From contig JAHLJZ010000009.1 of NCBI GenBank assembly GCA_025602915.1, positions 124,001-188,000 of the forward strand: a stretch of 64,000 nucleotides of DNA, written 5' to 3'. The DNA is from Paraphysoderma sedebokerense (lineage: Eukaryota; Blastocladiomycota; Physodermatomycetes; Physodermatales; Physodermataceae). Shown piece by piece: positions 1 to 13,060 of this stretch. A program made the translations under genes and the position numbers. The number at the start of each line of letters is the position of its first letter. The stretch's first letter is position 1. The notes below the pieces were generated by a model. The model made no database searches. It was not told the DNA's origin and saw only the letters and a list, made by a program, of their open reading frames with translations.

Positions 1-191
1 TCACGAGGTTACCATCGAAACAAGATATTCCCGTTTTGGATTTGTTTCATAGAGTCACCACTGAACAAACTTTAATCAGAAACGGTCAAAACTTGAAGAA
101 AGATGTTGTCAACTGTTTGGAAGGTGAAGAATTGGTTAGATGGGTGAGTGGAGATGTCAGTTGTTTGAAAGCTTGGAGAGATGGAGTGTAA
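1..191 (+). CDS. 3' end of an unrecognised protein-coding gene (partial)
   Basis: The third forward frame is open from the window edge to a TAA at 189-191 and encodes the last 62 or so residues of a protein that begins outside the window. The peptide is hydrophilic and mixed-charge (it contains QDIPVLDLFHRV and ends KAWRDGV), with even composition, which favours real coding sequence over chance. No motif or family was recognised, so no function is proposed. It runs towards the 3' end of the exportin-4 gene, and the two genes are convergent. Confidence 0.45.
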   Translation, partial: TRLPSKQDIPVLDLFHRVTTEQTLIRNGQNLKKDVVNCLEGEELVRWVSGDVSCLKAWRDGV

Positions 192-763
192 AAAGGAAGA
201 CACGTTAAATTGTACCCGACGTTTCAAAGCAAACCTAAGGATGGGTGCGTGAGGACACCGAGCGAAAACTGAAGGAAGGCTGAATCAGTGCAGTACAAAT
301 GATGATGATCCCACTGTTTCTCTATTATTTCTACTTTTTATTTATGTAGACCTCATTCTATCCGTAATTCCTATTTGTTAGAGGGACAAATACTTATTTA
401 TGTAGTTTTTTACAATCGATTCAGACCGAGAATCAATGCATAGAGTATATATTGTGATGATTCTTTTATTCCGCTTATCGTTTCTCTATGATTAGAAAAT
501 AATATAATTTCGTGCTGTTATTTGTGATTTGCTCGGTCCAACTCATAGTCATGTGATCATCGTAATGGTAAACATCGCAAATGTTACCCACGATGTCGAA
601 CTCACGAAACCAAAACAAGAAATGAGCAAACTTTTAATAGACTCAATATGTTGGTATATACTACATGTCCCAACTCTTTCTATTTCTTTACTAGTAGTTT
701 CCTCGGGAAGCACAAGTCATTAATTCTACCCCAAACAATCAGATCTATTTCTATCAGGTCCAT
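192..763. other. intergenic, convergent 3' regions
   Basis: This stretch lies between the end of the partial gene and the end of exportin-4. It is AT-rich and holds only short, unsupported open frames. It probably carries both 3' untranslated regions; no RNA gene or repeat was recognised. Confidence 0.5.
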
Positions 764-3700
764 CTATCGTGACCCAAACGAAACATCACTCATCAATACG
801 CCTCTAGTTTGTAACAAAAACTGGTGTAATTTAGTTTTGAAACCTGCTAAATCGCGGGTAGACATGACGCTAGCGATGATATCAGGTTCTTTCATACTTG
901 ATGTTAAGCTCGTGAATGCATTTGATAGGCGGGTCTGAATGGATGGATTGGGCTGGGAAGAAAGAAGTGAGGTGACGAGATTCGTATAATGAGTCTTCAG
1001 AATTACGGAGGAAGCAGATGGAAAAGTATTGGATAACTCTGTCAATTTCGATTAATTTCGATCGGAGGGAAGAAAGCTGTACCAACCTGCTGACACACCA
1101 TTAGAGCCAGTAAAGCTTCACCGGCATAATCGGTTAACTCCATGTCGTATTCTTTCATCAACAATAACTCCATCGTGCATTCCAAAAATCGTTTGAGATA
1201 TGGATCCCAAACACCCATAGGGGCTGACGAACCCTTACTCAGTTCTTCGTGGCGAGTGAATATCGAGAGAGCAGTGACTGCCTCGAATGAGGATTTGTTT
1301 ACCTCGAAGATGTTGGAAGTAGTGATGCCGTATTCAAGAGAGAACATGAGAGATTTAATGAAATCAGCAGGGAGAGTGTGTAAATTGTCAGGATAGAATT
1401 CAAAGACGGACGAGATAAGGCGCATATAGTTTATACAAAGGGTGGGGTACTACGAATCGCTGAAAGGTTAATGTTGAGATCTTCAGAAAGCAAGAAAAAT
1501 CATTGGCTAACCGTAAGCATCTCTGGGGTGATTAATGGAATTATTATCTTGATACCAAACAGAATGGTTTCTAAAGTTCCTGCATGTGATTGGGGTCGTT
1601 GTGCGTATGGCGACTTGTAACGTTCCAACCGATCTAGATTGCATAAAAGACGACGATTTAAGTAACATAATTAAAACGAGGCTATACAAAGATAAGCGTA
1701 CCAGCACCGTCGAATTCGGCTGCCATCAAGTTCGCAAGCAACTTGACTACTGCAATAATGTCTTGTCCAACTTCCTCGTCCCTCTCCAACTTTGTATTTC
1801 TCTTCTTTCTTACTTCTGTGGATTCGAATATCCTCAGACTATCCATCACAGCGCGACACAACGCAGACCATTGGTCATGAGAAAGCTGCTCAAAGGTTAT
1901 ATGGGTTACAACAGTGCTGTAGAGTTGAAAGATATATGTCGGTAGGATAGTCTGAGAATGAAAAGTGTTGTATAAATGGGTGAACGTAGGGAAAAAATTG
2001 AGGAAGAAGTTGTAGATGGGAATGGCATTGGAGAAATCAATGGCAAGAGCGAGACCGTTGAACATCTATGAAAAATAGGTGTTCAGTCAAGATACTGCGA
2101 CTTTTGGAAAATAACGTGCAAACCTCTAGCAAATTCACTACTCGCTCGACATCACCGGCTCCTCCTGCATTCTCATTTTTACCCACTAAGTTCGTGACTT
2201 CTCTCTCCATCGCACCTGTCACGGCAGTGAAATATTGCGTCTTCAATTCCTCTGGGGCTTGAGATAATGTGACGATTTTAAAGATGGACTCGATGAGGGA
2301 GGAGTGAGTATCAGAAGGAAAATTGGCAAATGACGAAATCAAAACCATCACTAGAGAATGAAATTTTTGATGAGACAATATTTGATTCCGAATTGAAGGA
2401 GTTTTGGCCATGGATAATAGAGCGAATGTGAGCTGCAAGAACGGAGTTAGTATCTTTTACTGGTTATGCGACAATAACCGAATTACCTGTTTAACAACAT
2501 CAATTTCGGCGTTCCATGCCTTAAAACTGAGTTCAATCGTTTCGAGTGTTAATGTCAAAAAATTTCCAGCAGTACTCTCTGGCACATATTCCGGACTAGC
2601 AAGAGACTTTATGAGAGAATCTGGAAGACTGTAGTAGTCGGATGGATTGAAATATAGGTATGTTGGAATGAATCGGGTGATGAACCACCATAAAGATTCG
2701 AAAAGTAGAGGTGACGAGTATACGGCCTAAAAATTGTATCTGCAATTAGGATATGACTCAAGAACATGTGAAAAGTCAGACGACATTTACTTGAACGGAA
2801 TTGGGGTCGTTAATCAGCAATTGAATGGTTTGAAGGACTCTTTGAATGATATCAACAACAATTGTGTCATTTTCGGCAAATATAGCTTTTATACTGTCCG
2901 GTATAAGTGGAGTCTCGCCTTCACCTTTGTCGGCAAGAACATAACCCGCAATGATTATAATCCATTGCAACTTTTCAGAGAGTGGATTAATCTGCTGGGT
3001 ATGAGGCGGACTGGGTGAAGACAAAGCTGTGAATATGGACGACAAGGTATTTAAGCTATCCGTTAAGTGTGACAGAAGAAGATGGAGGCAGGGTTTCGGT
3101 GAAATACGAGTAAGAGCGGTGATGCAAAGAAGTTGATCAGAATAAGTATCCTAAAATAGGTGGAAGTTTAGGTTGGTTATGCTGAATAATAGAAGAGACG
3201 CCCGAGAACTTACCCAATCTTTGAATCCAGTCTCGTCTTCGTCAGTATCATCCATTTCAAGAATCGCTTGTTGAACTTTACTTTCAACGTATGCAGCGAA
3301 AATTTTGTGAGATATGTTCGACAGTTCCTGACCGAACGAGTGATAATCAAAGTTAGGGATAACCGGAAGCGGATTTCGAGATGTTAAAAATTGAAATTGA
3401 TTGACTACAAGAATATTTACAATTAGCAATATAGAAATAAAATAGAAGGCATTAAGAGGCTACCAAGCGCACTCCACATTGCTAAAAATTCTTCAATGGC
3501 TTCTCCACACCAGGTGTCGTCCAGATCATTTGCGTTCATTGCGAAGACTTGCACAGTACAAGACAGCATATGACCTACTAAATCTTTGAATTCGAGAACT
3601 CCGCCTAATCTTTCTATCCCGAACCCTCTGATGAAACGGTGAGACATTTCGCTGACTCCAACTAAATTGCGACCCCAGTTGAATGATTGGGCGTTCATGG

Positions 3701-5188
3701 AGAGACCGGTAAAAAGGCCAATGAGGCCCTGCGTTAAGCTTCGCATGTAATTGTGAATATGTGAGTCGGGGAGGCATGTGGCTGTTGTCGAATAAAACGA
3801 AAGGAGAATTTGTGTGGACAAATGGGTGTGGACATGAAGATCGGCAAACAGGTTATCATCAGAAAGTAGTGAATGCAGCTTTGGGAGAACAAGACGTCAG
3901 GGACATACTCGACGGGATTGGATAGACCGCATGCCATACTCACTTGAAAAAACATGTTCAACACGTCCGAATTGGTGAAAATATCAAGCCAAGATTCCGG
4001 GATGTCCATGGTATCAGGTGCTTCATCGTCTTTCGCTTGTCGCTTGATAGTGCCCATAACCTTTTGCTCACCTGAACCAAAGTATAGTCAAATATTTTGT
4101 TGGCGAGTTCAAATTAACATAAATCAATTCCGTACCATCAGGAGTAAAATTCCAAGTCATAACTTTCTCGGCAAATTCGATGCATTTTCCGAGATACTCT
4201 CTGCTTTCGGCACTAAGTGGATTTGACTGCTTCATGTGTTGAACGTTTGTGAATAGCTCCTGAAGTATCCATTCAAAGCACGGTCTCAACACATTTTTCT
4301 AATGGCAGAACGGTGAGTATGGCATGTGCGGTTGATCCAACAGCGAAAGTGCAAAAACCCTACCTCAAATTTGACTTTACAGTGGTGATGAAATTCGTAG
4401 GACAATCCCACACTCGTGGATTTTGTTAAGGAAAACTGATCTAGAATAGCCTTCAGAATTCCAGCGGCAATTATGCGCTGAACCGATATTAAGATATAGT
4501 TATTAGCTGACTTTGAGCGGAAATTCGTATATTTCATAACTTACAAGTCTTGTGTCAGGAGACTGGAACAGATTTCGCGCCTGGCCTAGGGTATCGTTCA
4601 TTAGACTGTCGTCATCCAAATAGGAACGCTTAAGGATGATGGCAACAGTTTCGTATAGCTTTTTTAGAGCGTATAGGGACTGACTATATGTGTATAGGGC
4701 GGTCAGATTCTTGGTGAAAAGGAAAACAAGAGATCCGCGTAATGTACGAACCGAGGAAATTGTCGAGACCCAATTACATCCATCAGCCGATTCCTCAATG
4801 ATGATATATCCTGCATAGCATGCAAAGTCCATTCCCGTAAGATGCATTCTTGTAAGGCACTCGCGGCCTGAAATGAGGCCAAATAATTGGACGTGTTTTC
4901 TAAACGAACAAACATGACAGTGAGCCACCCCGAGCCATACGATAGAGACCACAATCAGAAGTACCTATAATATATATACATGGCGCAACAATATTAGGCT
5001 GTTTTCTAAATCTGAGCAGTAGCTGTTCAGCAGCAACGCGAGTAGCGGGAGTCTGTTTGTATTGAAAGAAATCTTTGGTTAGATATCAGAAATCAAATAA
5101 CTGTTCCGCAAACTTTCGCAAACAAAAACTGAACCTGATAGTCATCGCAAGCAATTTCTATTTCTTTCAATACAGCCGCAAAATCCAT
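764..5188 (-). CDS. XPO4: Exportin-4-like nuclear transport receptor
   Basis: A karyopherin-beta family HEAT-repeat protein expected to carry cargo between nucleus and cytoplasm with Ran-GTP. Exportin-4 is known to export Smad3 and eIF5A in animals and also imports some cargo. The gene is split into at least ten exons. The start MDFAAVLKEIEIACDD lies at 5188. An early exon holds QAASALQECILREWTL and a run of SSLRNRL, matching the conserved exportin-4 N-terminal block. The C-terminal exons carry FIKSLMFSLEYGITTSN, AGEALLALMVCQQ and KLHQFLLQTRGVL, which line up with the end of animal exportin-4. Exon order is collinear with the family along the whole length. It starts 148 bases from the divergent Arp9-like gene, so the two probably share a promoter region. 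Exportin-7 is the nearest alternative but fits the C-terminus less well. Confidence 0.85.
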
Positions 5189-5336
5189 TTTCTACTGCAC
5201 GTTGTAACTGATACCGAAATCCCACAGCAAGGATGCGACGAACCTTAATTACATCACGTGATTTGTTGCTCTTGACAACATAGCTGAATTTCCCTTCGTG
5301 CCTTGGGAAGAATCAAGAAGTTACAGAAGAACTAAA
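5189..5336. promoter_or_regulatory. divergent promoter region, XPO4 / ARP9-like
   Basis: Only 148 bases separate the two start codons, which point away from each other. Any promoter elements for both genes must lie here or in their leaders. No specific site was recognised; the inference rests on spacing alone. Confidence 0.4.
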
Positions 5337-6946
5337 ATGCTATATTTGAAAGAGGAAAACTTTGTTGTTATAGAGGTTGGATCTTCTTCCATTAAGGCTG
5401 GGGTGGCCGACATCACCACTGGTCCAAGTTTTGTACGTATTTGATTTATTTATTTAGAAGAGTTCATCGGACCGCCATATTTACCAGTTTATTGTTATGT
5501 GATATGCTAGACGTACGAGTATTCCAATGAAGAGTTGCAGAAGGTTTTGAAAGACGATGTTGTTAATGATTGGGATTTGTTGGAAAGTATATGGTATGTC
5601 TTGCCATATAAATCTCAGGGTCGATGGCAACCACGCCCTGTGATTGTCGAACTTCGTACACTGATTCGATTATAATTACTTGAAGGAGGCAGATCCTGTT
5701 CAAAAACCAAAAAATCAAGAAATCTCGAAATGAATGTCCGGTTCTATTATCAGTGCCAACGACATGGACCAAATTGGATTATGAACGAATCACACAAATC
5801 TTTTTCGAGAGTTTCAACGTGCTTGGACTATATATCGTCCAAAAACCGCTAATGGCATTGTATGGCGTAAGTGCTGTCACTGGAATAGTGATGGATGTTG
5901 GGTACCGACAAATTTGTATGTTTGCTGCCAATGTTGTTATGCATAGTGTTCAAAAGTTTGCTTACCGCTTGACGTTATGTCTTATTTCTTCCTTTTGGTA
6001 ACCCGGAATCCTCAAATCTGCAGCCATAACGCCAGTAATCGATTCTATTATTCAGAGAAATGCTATTCAAAACTTCCCGTTAGGAATGGTTGATGTTGAA
6101 ACTAAACTGTTGGAACTGGTCAAGTCGGATCCCGAATTTATGGCATCCTTTGCTAACGAATCGGACGAAGCGATCCTTAAAGCAGTTCGAGGTGGCGGTG
6201 TTTTGGAGGCGATGCTACCTGCTATTAGACCTAAAGACAGGAAAGAGTACACCTACAATGATAAAACGGTGCGGAATGATTGATTATTGCTACCTAATTA
6301 TAAAAACTGCAGCATACTAACGTCTAAGATTGGCATGTTCTACAGTTCACCTTGAACGAAGCACGTTATGAATGTGTTGATAATCTATTCGATCCACAAC
6401 TATCGAATAAAGAATCACTATCGCTTGCAGATGCAATGCAACTGGTCCTTCAAAATATAGATCCTGAAAAGCGATTAACTTTGCTAGATAATGTTCTTGT
6501 CACCGGTAGCGGAAGTCTAGTTAAAAGTTTGTTTTGTATTCTATCATTTATCCAGAGTGGGATCATTAACTTATTTACTATCTGTCCCAGATATAAATCA
6601 ACGAATTGAGTTCGAGTTGAACGAAATAATAGCAGTAACTGATAACATAGGAGAATACCAACCTAGAGATGTTAAATTTTTGCGTATACCCGAATTCTAT
6701 GAATTCTTAAGGGACAGACCTGATTTAGCTGGCTGGATTGGAAGTTCTATTGTATCGAGAGTATGTCATTCGATCTCTACTTTATTGTCTTCCCATTTTA
6801 ATCTTGCGGACACTGATGCTTCTGAATTGTGACTGATATGTGGATTTCTCCTTGTTTAGATCATCTTTCCCGATCCAAAGGCCTACGTTACCAAACCCGA
6901 TTACAATGAAAGTGGCCCCGCTACTATCCACACAAAATCTTATTAG
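5337..6946 (+). CDS. ARP9: Actin-related protein, Arp9 type (SWI/SNF-RSC chromatin remodelling)
   Basis: An actin-fold protein. Fungal Arp9 pairs with Arp7 (Arp42 in fission yeast) on the HSA helix of the remodelling ATPase in SWI/SNF and RSC. The start is MLYLKEENFVVIEVGSSSIK, which matches the Arp9-type opening where actin would have its phosphate-binding loop. Later exons contain LLSVPTTW and the region PLMALYGVSAVTGIVMDVGY, corresponding to the actin block that includes the DxG loop, then LLDNVLVTGSGSLVK (actin's final nucleotide loop). The last exons have FLRIPEFYEFLRDRPDLAGW and YNESGPATIH, the typical Arp9 ending with ADYNExGP. About seven exons, with short introns. Nucleotide-binding residues are degraded compared with actin, as is normal for Arp9. 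Other divergent Arps (Arp10) remain possible. Confidence 0.72.
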
Positions 6947-7439
6947 ACAGCGAATTATATGGGAGTTGTTCAGTCATGTCAGAACCAAGTGAAGCAATTC
7001 AATAGCTTTTAAAACATGGGATCGGCTCAAGTGATGTCGTTTAGGAGTCTAGAAAGATATGTGATTGTATATACGTGTGAATTTTAGACGGAAAAATAAA
7101 CTTGAACGATTTGTTGGAATTCAAAATGTTCTATTTGATGAAACTGATATTTCAACGCACAAGATTTTGTCAAAACCTTATCTGTATTGTTTTTTTATTA
7201 TATATTTACAACATCATACAGTGATAGGATACAATGGTTCTATGGAAGAACGAACTAATAACTGTAATAACAGTTTAGCTGCTACACCGACGAAAATAAA
7301 CATTGAGGCTCGAATATATGAGATGCCAAGGTATGCTGTGAATTCAAATCGGAATTGAAATATTAAGGGTCAAATGACAGATAAATGGATAGGTGGTAAA
7401 GAAATGAAAGTTGCATTAAAGCTTGTTGGAAGTAGAAAT
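6947..7439. other. intergenic, convergent 3' regions
   Basis: Between the ends of the Arp9-like and ARV1 genes. AT-rich, with short frames only (one at 7065-7358 lacks coding character). No repeats or RNA genes were recognised. Confidence 0.5.
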
Positions 7440-8800
7440 TTAAGAGGCGAAGGAAAAATAAATAGTACCGCTCAAACCCTCCACATTGGAGCTAACGACC
7501 AGTAAACTGAATACCCAAGAATATTCTAATCGATTGTAACCCCAGATTACCATCAATATGAGCAATAGTTTCTCGAAAGAGGAGAGAATAAGGGCGGCAC
7601 TCGTCTGATTGGCACTGTAATTGTCATAATTTAAATGGACCGAGTTAAAAAGTAAGGTAAAGGAAATAAGTAGTGTTTACATATGTTTGACGTGCACGAG
7701 GCAGAGAGAAGCAAGTGTTAGCAGAGTGAATCTTTTGTGGTTGCCGGCAGATAGATAGACGTAATAAAAATGAAAACGAACAGCGTAAGAGGGGATAATG
7801 CCATTTTAGGGTTGTCCTTTATTTCCACTTCCCTTATTAATGTGGAAGATGACAACAAGGATAGTAAAATCGACGCGTGAAACACAACGAATTCTATATG
7901 GTATCCACGGAAGAAATCAAAATTGGAATTAGAAAGTATTAAATATATGTCAATGGCAAGGTTAACAAAGAGAATGAAATGGTGCATGAGTAGGAATCGG
8001 AGAAGTGATCGGACGTACCTAAACTACACAATCCTAAAACATATAGATAAGAGATAACCATTTCCGAAAATGAGTCCAAGGATAACAGAAGGATTATATT
8101 GCCTTGATTTCGTTCCAGATGATATAGTTTAATGTCTTATTGTGTCGGATCAAGGTTTGATTCATGTCGAAAGAGTTGGCCATGGATAGGGCCATACGTT
8201 AGTTTCAGTCGGCTGAAGGATAGAGCATGTTGTGGGTGGGTGGAATACAGTATATCATACATACAGACTTCAAATAGAATAAGTAGGATGCCTAGTTTGA
8301 GTATGTTAACCTAATGTAGTCAAAATGAGATTTGCCAAGAAGTGAGGTAAGAAATGTGATAATCATATGCATTTTGGGACTCATACATCATATACGGAAT
8401 TCTCTTCTCTTTGAAAATAGAGAATGTCTGTTGACTTTGGTTTGTATGAGGACCAAAGTATTGGAAATATTCAATACGTACATTCACTCCTACATGATTA
8501 AATTGTATCCGATTATACAGCAGATGACGATAGACTTGCTTTCGATGCAACATTAAGTCAATGATAACAACGGTAAAATCATATTCGATGTATTTATCGG
8601 CAAATTTGAGACAGTTTTTCTGCAGCGGCCGGAAATGCAAGAGTGTAAGTCAACTTCATAAACTGGCAAGACTCGGCTTAGGAAATTAGATCAAAGTCGA
8701 GGGAAAGGATACCTACGCATTGTGTGAGTCTGATGTTTCCTTTGCTGTATTCTGTGTATAGAGAAGGGGAGGGACAACCGCACTCGACGCAGATTGACAT
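7440..8800 (-). CDS. ARV1: ARV1 family sterol/lipid homeostasis membrane protein
   Basis: ARV1 is an endoplasmic reticulum membrane protein needed for sterol distribution, GPI-anchor synthesis and sphingolipid homeostasis. Exon 1 (8800-8717) encodes MSICVECGCPSPSLYTEYSK and ends in NIRLTQC. The next exon starts at 8619 with KNC, so the zinc-ribbon-like pairs CxxC and CxxC are rebuilt across a 97-base intron, followed by the family hallmark ADKYIEYDFTVVIIDLMLHR and YRHLLYN. A middle exon near 7720-7990 is hydrophobic and rich in leucine, isoleucine and phenylalanine (membrane segments). The final exon contains SSFEKLLLILMVIWGY and SSNVEGLS, the conserved ARV1 C-terminal block, and stops at 7440. 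Internal exon limits between 8500 and 7990 are uncertain. None of the exons is long, which makes the gene easy to miss. Confidence 0.85.
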
Positions 8801-9513
8801 CGAGGATGGAGAATGGACGAAGGAACGACGAAGAGCGCCAGCGAGAAAACGGAACTCGGCGACAACTTGATAAGTATGATATTTATATTGGGGATTTGTG
8901 TATAGCAGATTTATAGAAATTTTTTATATGCAATGGTTGGTTAGGATGCATAATATCCATATAAATAGCATAATCATACATTTACATCAGACTAAGAAAT
9001 TGATGCCAACTGCGGAGCTGTCTTGAAACGGAACGAAGCAAATCACCACTCACACTACAGCAACACAGAAAAGATGGCATCCACTGCATCAATATAAGCA
9101 GACACTCAAAAAGTGCTATTGATTCTGTATGGTCTTGGTTTAGTCACTCTGAGGCGAGCCGAATAGGTTTTAATTCAATTGCTCTATTCTTTCGCCAAGA
9201 TTCACTAGATAGAACATTCACCATTAGATTATATCGTGGTCTTGGTATACAGTTCGTTTTTTAAAGGCATTGTTGTAATGATAATAAATCAAAAATAATG
9301 AAAAATTCGTTAATACATTGTTCCCTCAACGCGCCGAAATTTATTTTTAGTTTCAGAACCTGAATTAGATAGTTGAACATGTTCCGGATAGGGAAAGATT
9401 ATTTTTATCTCTGGGGCTTGGTGACTTTACATATTCATCAAACTGCCGAAAATAAATTTTGCGACTAATTATGGCGAAGGCCGACGACGGTGACCTCAAA
9501 CAGAAAGTTCGAA
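8801..9513. other. intergenic, 5' region of the GTPase gene, partly duplicated downstream
   Basis: Between the divergent ARV1 and GTPase genes. The part from about 8970 to 9240 and a short block at 9317-9360 reappear, at high similarity, at 11693-11940 and 12284-12330. These blocks mark the upstream half of a tandem duplication. No coding sequence was recognised here. Confidence 0.6.
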
Positions 9514-11594
9514 ATGGGCCGATATTCTGTGGGCAGAGAGGATATAATCCAAGAATCCTCGATTTCACTCACACTACGGCAAACAGCAAAGATGACATCC
9601 TCGCAAGTCAGCAAAGTTGTGCGCATTGAAGGCGGGTCCAGCGACAAGACGACCACTGGCCTCGAAACGCGACGGCCCAAGCTTCCGCAATCGCATGATT
9701 ACCTTAATATTATCAGTGTTGTCGGCAAAGCGAGGACGGGAAAATCTTGGCTGCTGAATTATCTCGCACAGTCGCCATCCCTATTTGAGGTCCATAATGA
9801 AGATGTCTGCACATCCGGCATTGAATTGTCGTCGCCGATGTCCTTTCCTGATCTCAAACAAGAAGTTGTCTACATGAATGTTGAAGGTTCAGGCGAAGCT
9901 TCTGATGAGCGGGCCCTCAGATTGCATACTGTTGCCATGTTGTTTTCTAAAGTAGCGTACAATTTTTTGCTATCGTTTTGCAAAATTTAGTATTAAGCCA
10001 TTGATTCAGGTTTATATTTACCAAATCCGGGGGACTGTTCTGCTTGAAGATTTTTTGGTAGGTCTTACACTACCTTATGAGTGATCTTCAATCACTTATC
10101 ATCTTTTTGCCTCTACAGAAGGAAATCTCTTCATTAACAGAAGTTGGGAAGAAGGTTCAACTATCCCAAGATTCTAGGGGGGCCAAGACTCGTCCATTTG
10201 GCCATCTTGTCGTCGTGTGCCGAGATTACACTTCACAAAAAGTGAGAGAACCAGATCTTCTATCGAAACTTACGAAACTTGAACCAACGGATAACGTTTA
10301 CAATGACGAAACGATGGATGCTATATTGCGAAGGAATTCTAGGCGCACCCAGCTCTCTAATTTCTTCGCTTCCATTAGCGTAGTTTGTCTACCGCCACCG
10401 TGCAAAAATACTGAAGATTTAAGGACAAGCAGCCTTAAGTTTGAAAAAGTATCGGATGAATTCAAGCAATCTGTCGTCCGATTGCAATCCATAATACGAG
10501 GGAAATTCGAAGACAAGTCTCACAATGTTTTTGGTGAGCCACTTCGATTCTCCAACTTCTCCACTCTTCTTGAAACTATGGTACAGACTTTGAACCGCGG
10601 AGATATCATCGTGCCATCTGAAATATTAGAGAAAATGAAATCAATCATTCTACAAAAAGCGGCCGATTGCGCCAGAGAGTACTTCAATCGTGAGATAAAG
10701 CAGCTTCAAGAGAAGATTTCGGAAAGGTTCCTACCAAATATTGAAGTTTCGATAAGTAAACTATTGCGCAGTACAAAAGAAAAATTCATGTCTGAAATGC
10801 CTGCTGACATGTCTAAGTCGCTGAACAATGACAGTAAAATAGTAGATGAGAAGCTTAAAGGTAATCATGGTCATTTTCGACCTAATCTCCGGTATTGTTT
10901 TACTAAATGTTCACGTTCAGCCTTAAATGCGGATTTCGAAATCATGCTTGATCTTCTTCGCAGCAAAAACTCGCAAGCAAAGACCACTGAGGAGCTAGTT
11001 CAAATCAATTCGGAACTCCACCAATTACTTTCGTGTATACAGGATGACATCCTGGTTCCGAAAATGGAGGAGGCTCCATATACACCCCAGCGTTATCCAA
11101 AAAATTTTTACGACGACATAGGGATAAATCTTGAAGCAGAATATTATGAGAATTCTTTTGAAGATAACCAAAAGGTGTCTCCACCTGGTCCTCTAAGAAA
11201 AGATGGTAAGCCGGATATGCGATTTGCTGCAAACAAAAAAGCTTATGGATCAGCCTCTGCATCAACTCCATCCCAAAATTCCAGCTATTCTTCTGCTCCC
11301 GGTCCATTACGAAAGGATGGTAACCCTGATATGCGTTACACTGCAAACAAAACTGCTTATGGGTCAGCATCTACTGCATCATCGTCCGCCAATTATTCCT
11401 CTGGTCCTCTAAGAAAAGATGGTAACCCGGATATGCGTTACACTGCAAACAAGTTAGCTTATGGTGCATCGTCTACGTCGGCATCGAGTTATTCCTCCGG
11501 TCCGTCACGTAGTTCTACCTCTGCACCAGGACCTTTAACAAAGGCAGGCAAACCTGATATGCGCTATAAAGCGAACAAAATGGCTTATGGATGA
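9514..11594 (+). CDS. Guanylate-binding-protein-like large GTPase with C-terminal PDMR repeats
   Basis: Three exons (9514-9951, 10010-10057, 10119-11594) join in frame to about 653 residues. The G domain shows a P-loop GKARTGKSWLLN, a DxEG-like G3 (MNVEGSGE), and the arginine-aspartate G4 motif VVVCRDYT that marks the GB1/RHD3 family of dynamin-like GTPases. A helical middle region follows (for example CAREYFNREIKQLQEKISERF). The C-terminus has four copies of a 21-residue unit, GPLRKDGxPDMRYxANKxAYG, at 11187-11249, 11301-11363, 11403-11465 and 11529-11591, separated by Ser/Ala linkers. GBPs oligomerise on membranes and hydrolyse GTP; animal members act in cell-autonomous defence, but that role is not shown here. 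The start is uncertain: an internal ATG at 9592 is also possible. A decayed tandem copy follows. Confidence 0.72.
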
Positions 11595-12736
11595 AATTCA
11601 GCTTAGTTCCGTTCTTGGTTTGTTGTTCGATGGAAAATTGCGAAAGATATAAATCTCATACCCCAAAGGAGCGATCCTAATAAAATCGTATCATCATACA
11701 TCTACAACGGACTAAGAAACTGGTGCTAGCCGTGTTAAAACGGAAAGAAGCTAATCACCACACACAGTGCGGTAACAAAGAAAAGATGCCATCCACTGCA
11801 TCATCTATAAGCACATATTAATTAAGTGCTATTGATACTTCATGGTCTTGGTTTAGTCAGTCCTCCGAGGCAAGCCGAATAGGTATTAATTCAACCGTTC
11901 TATTTTCTCACCAAGATTCCCTAGACAGAATATGTTAGGTATGGAGGTTCAATGACACAGGGTATCAGCCCGGGACGATAATGTATTCAGTGATACAGTA
12001 CAGTGTACCTGGTTATATATGTGGTTATTCTTACAATTCTCCATATGTAATGCTGTAGTTAACAGTTTCCCCTACACACTCGTGTGACGGTGTTTTAATA
12101 ATATAGCCTTCATATCTCTTGTACTGTACGCGGCCACCTTTACCGTTCACGGTTCTAAAAAGAACTTTCTATAATCTATAATTATTCTTCATAGATTCAC
12201 TTCAGTGTCGCTAGTGTGTCGCTTCAATAATTATTCTTCGTAGGTCACTTCAGTGTCACTTCAATAATCCATAGATTGTTCAATAGAATGTTCTCTCAAC
12301 GCGTCGAAATTTATTTTTAGCTTCGCACAACAGGAGAAACAACACATGTTACTTGAATTGGAAGGCTGAGCATGTTTGCGAAATATTATTTTCGGTGACT
12401 TAACATGTGGAAGCCGGAAGGTGAACATGCTTTTGTTACCTTTAACTCGCAGTGAATATTCAAAGTTCAGCGTTGAATACGGACTTCGAAAACGACTCTT
12501 ACGCAAACACGCCAGAGGAGCTACCTGAAACCACTGTGGCCGATGGTATACTGATTTCGAGAAATGAGGAGGACTCATATATATTTCAAAGTTATCCAAG
12601 AATGTTCTGCTATGACAAATGGATGGATTTTGAACTGACATTCGTTCCATCGATAACTGCGATAATCGTCATTATGTCCTGGACCTGGACCGTGTTGAGA
12701 GAGATTTTCATTATATTTGAAAGAATCTTCAAGATA

Positions 12737-13006
12737 TCTTGGACCGTTTTGAGAGAGATTTTGGTTATAGTTGAAGCAATCCTCGAGATATCTTGGACCG
12801 CGTTGAGACATCTTCTGGTTGTAATTGCAACAATCCTCAAAATATCTGGGACCGCGTTGAGAGAAATTTTGGTTATAATTGAAACAGTCCACAAAATATC
12901 TGGGATCGCGTTGAGATATCTTCTGGTTATAAACGAAATATTCCTCAAAATATGTTGGATTGCGTTGAATTGTCTTGCGGTTATAGTCGCAATAATTTTT
13001 GGCGCG
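12737..13006. repeat. 54-nt tandem repeat, five units
   Basis: Units begin at 12737, 12791, 12845, 12899 and 12953, each opening with a variant of TCTTGGACCG and keeping an exact 54-base period. Diverged units flank both sides. The length is a multiple of three, so the frame is preserved. On the plus strand the units read as a hydrophobic 18-mer (SWTALREILVIVEAILEI type). On the minus strand an open frame at 12575-12892 reads as a hydrophilic one (YLEDCFNYNQNLSQRGPR type). Confidence 0.85.
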
Positions 13007-13060
13007 CTGTGGTATCTTTCGGTGATCTTCAAAACAATTCTATCGTCACTAGACATTTGG

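Noticed and set aside
8132-8314. A GTTTGATTC-like word resembling a tRNA T-loop
   Set aside because: No cloverleaf could be drawn around it; it also lies inside the ARV1 gene.
12737-13006. 54-nt array considered as a CRISPR-like array
   Set aside because: There are no spacers; the units are directly adjacent and vary throughout, as in a coding minisatellite.
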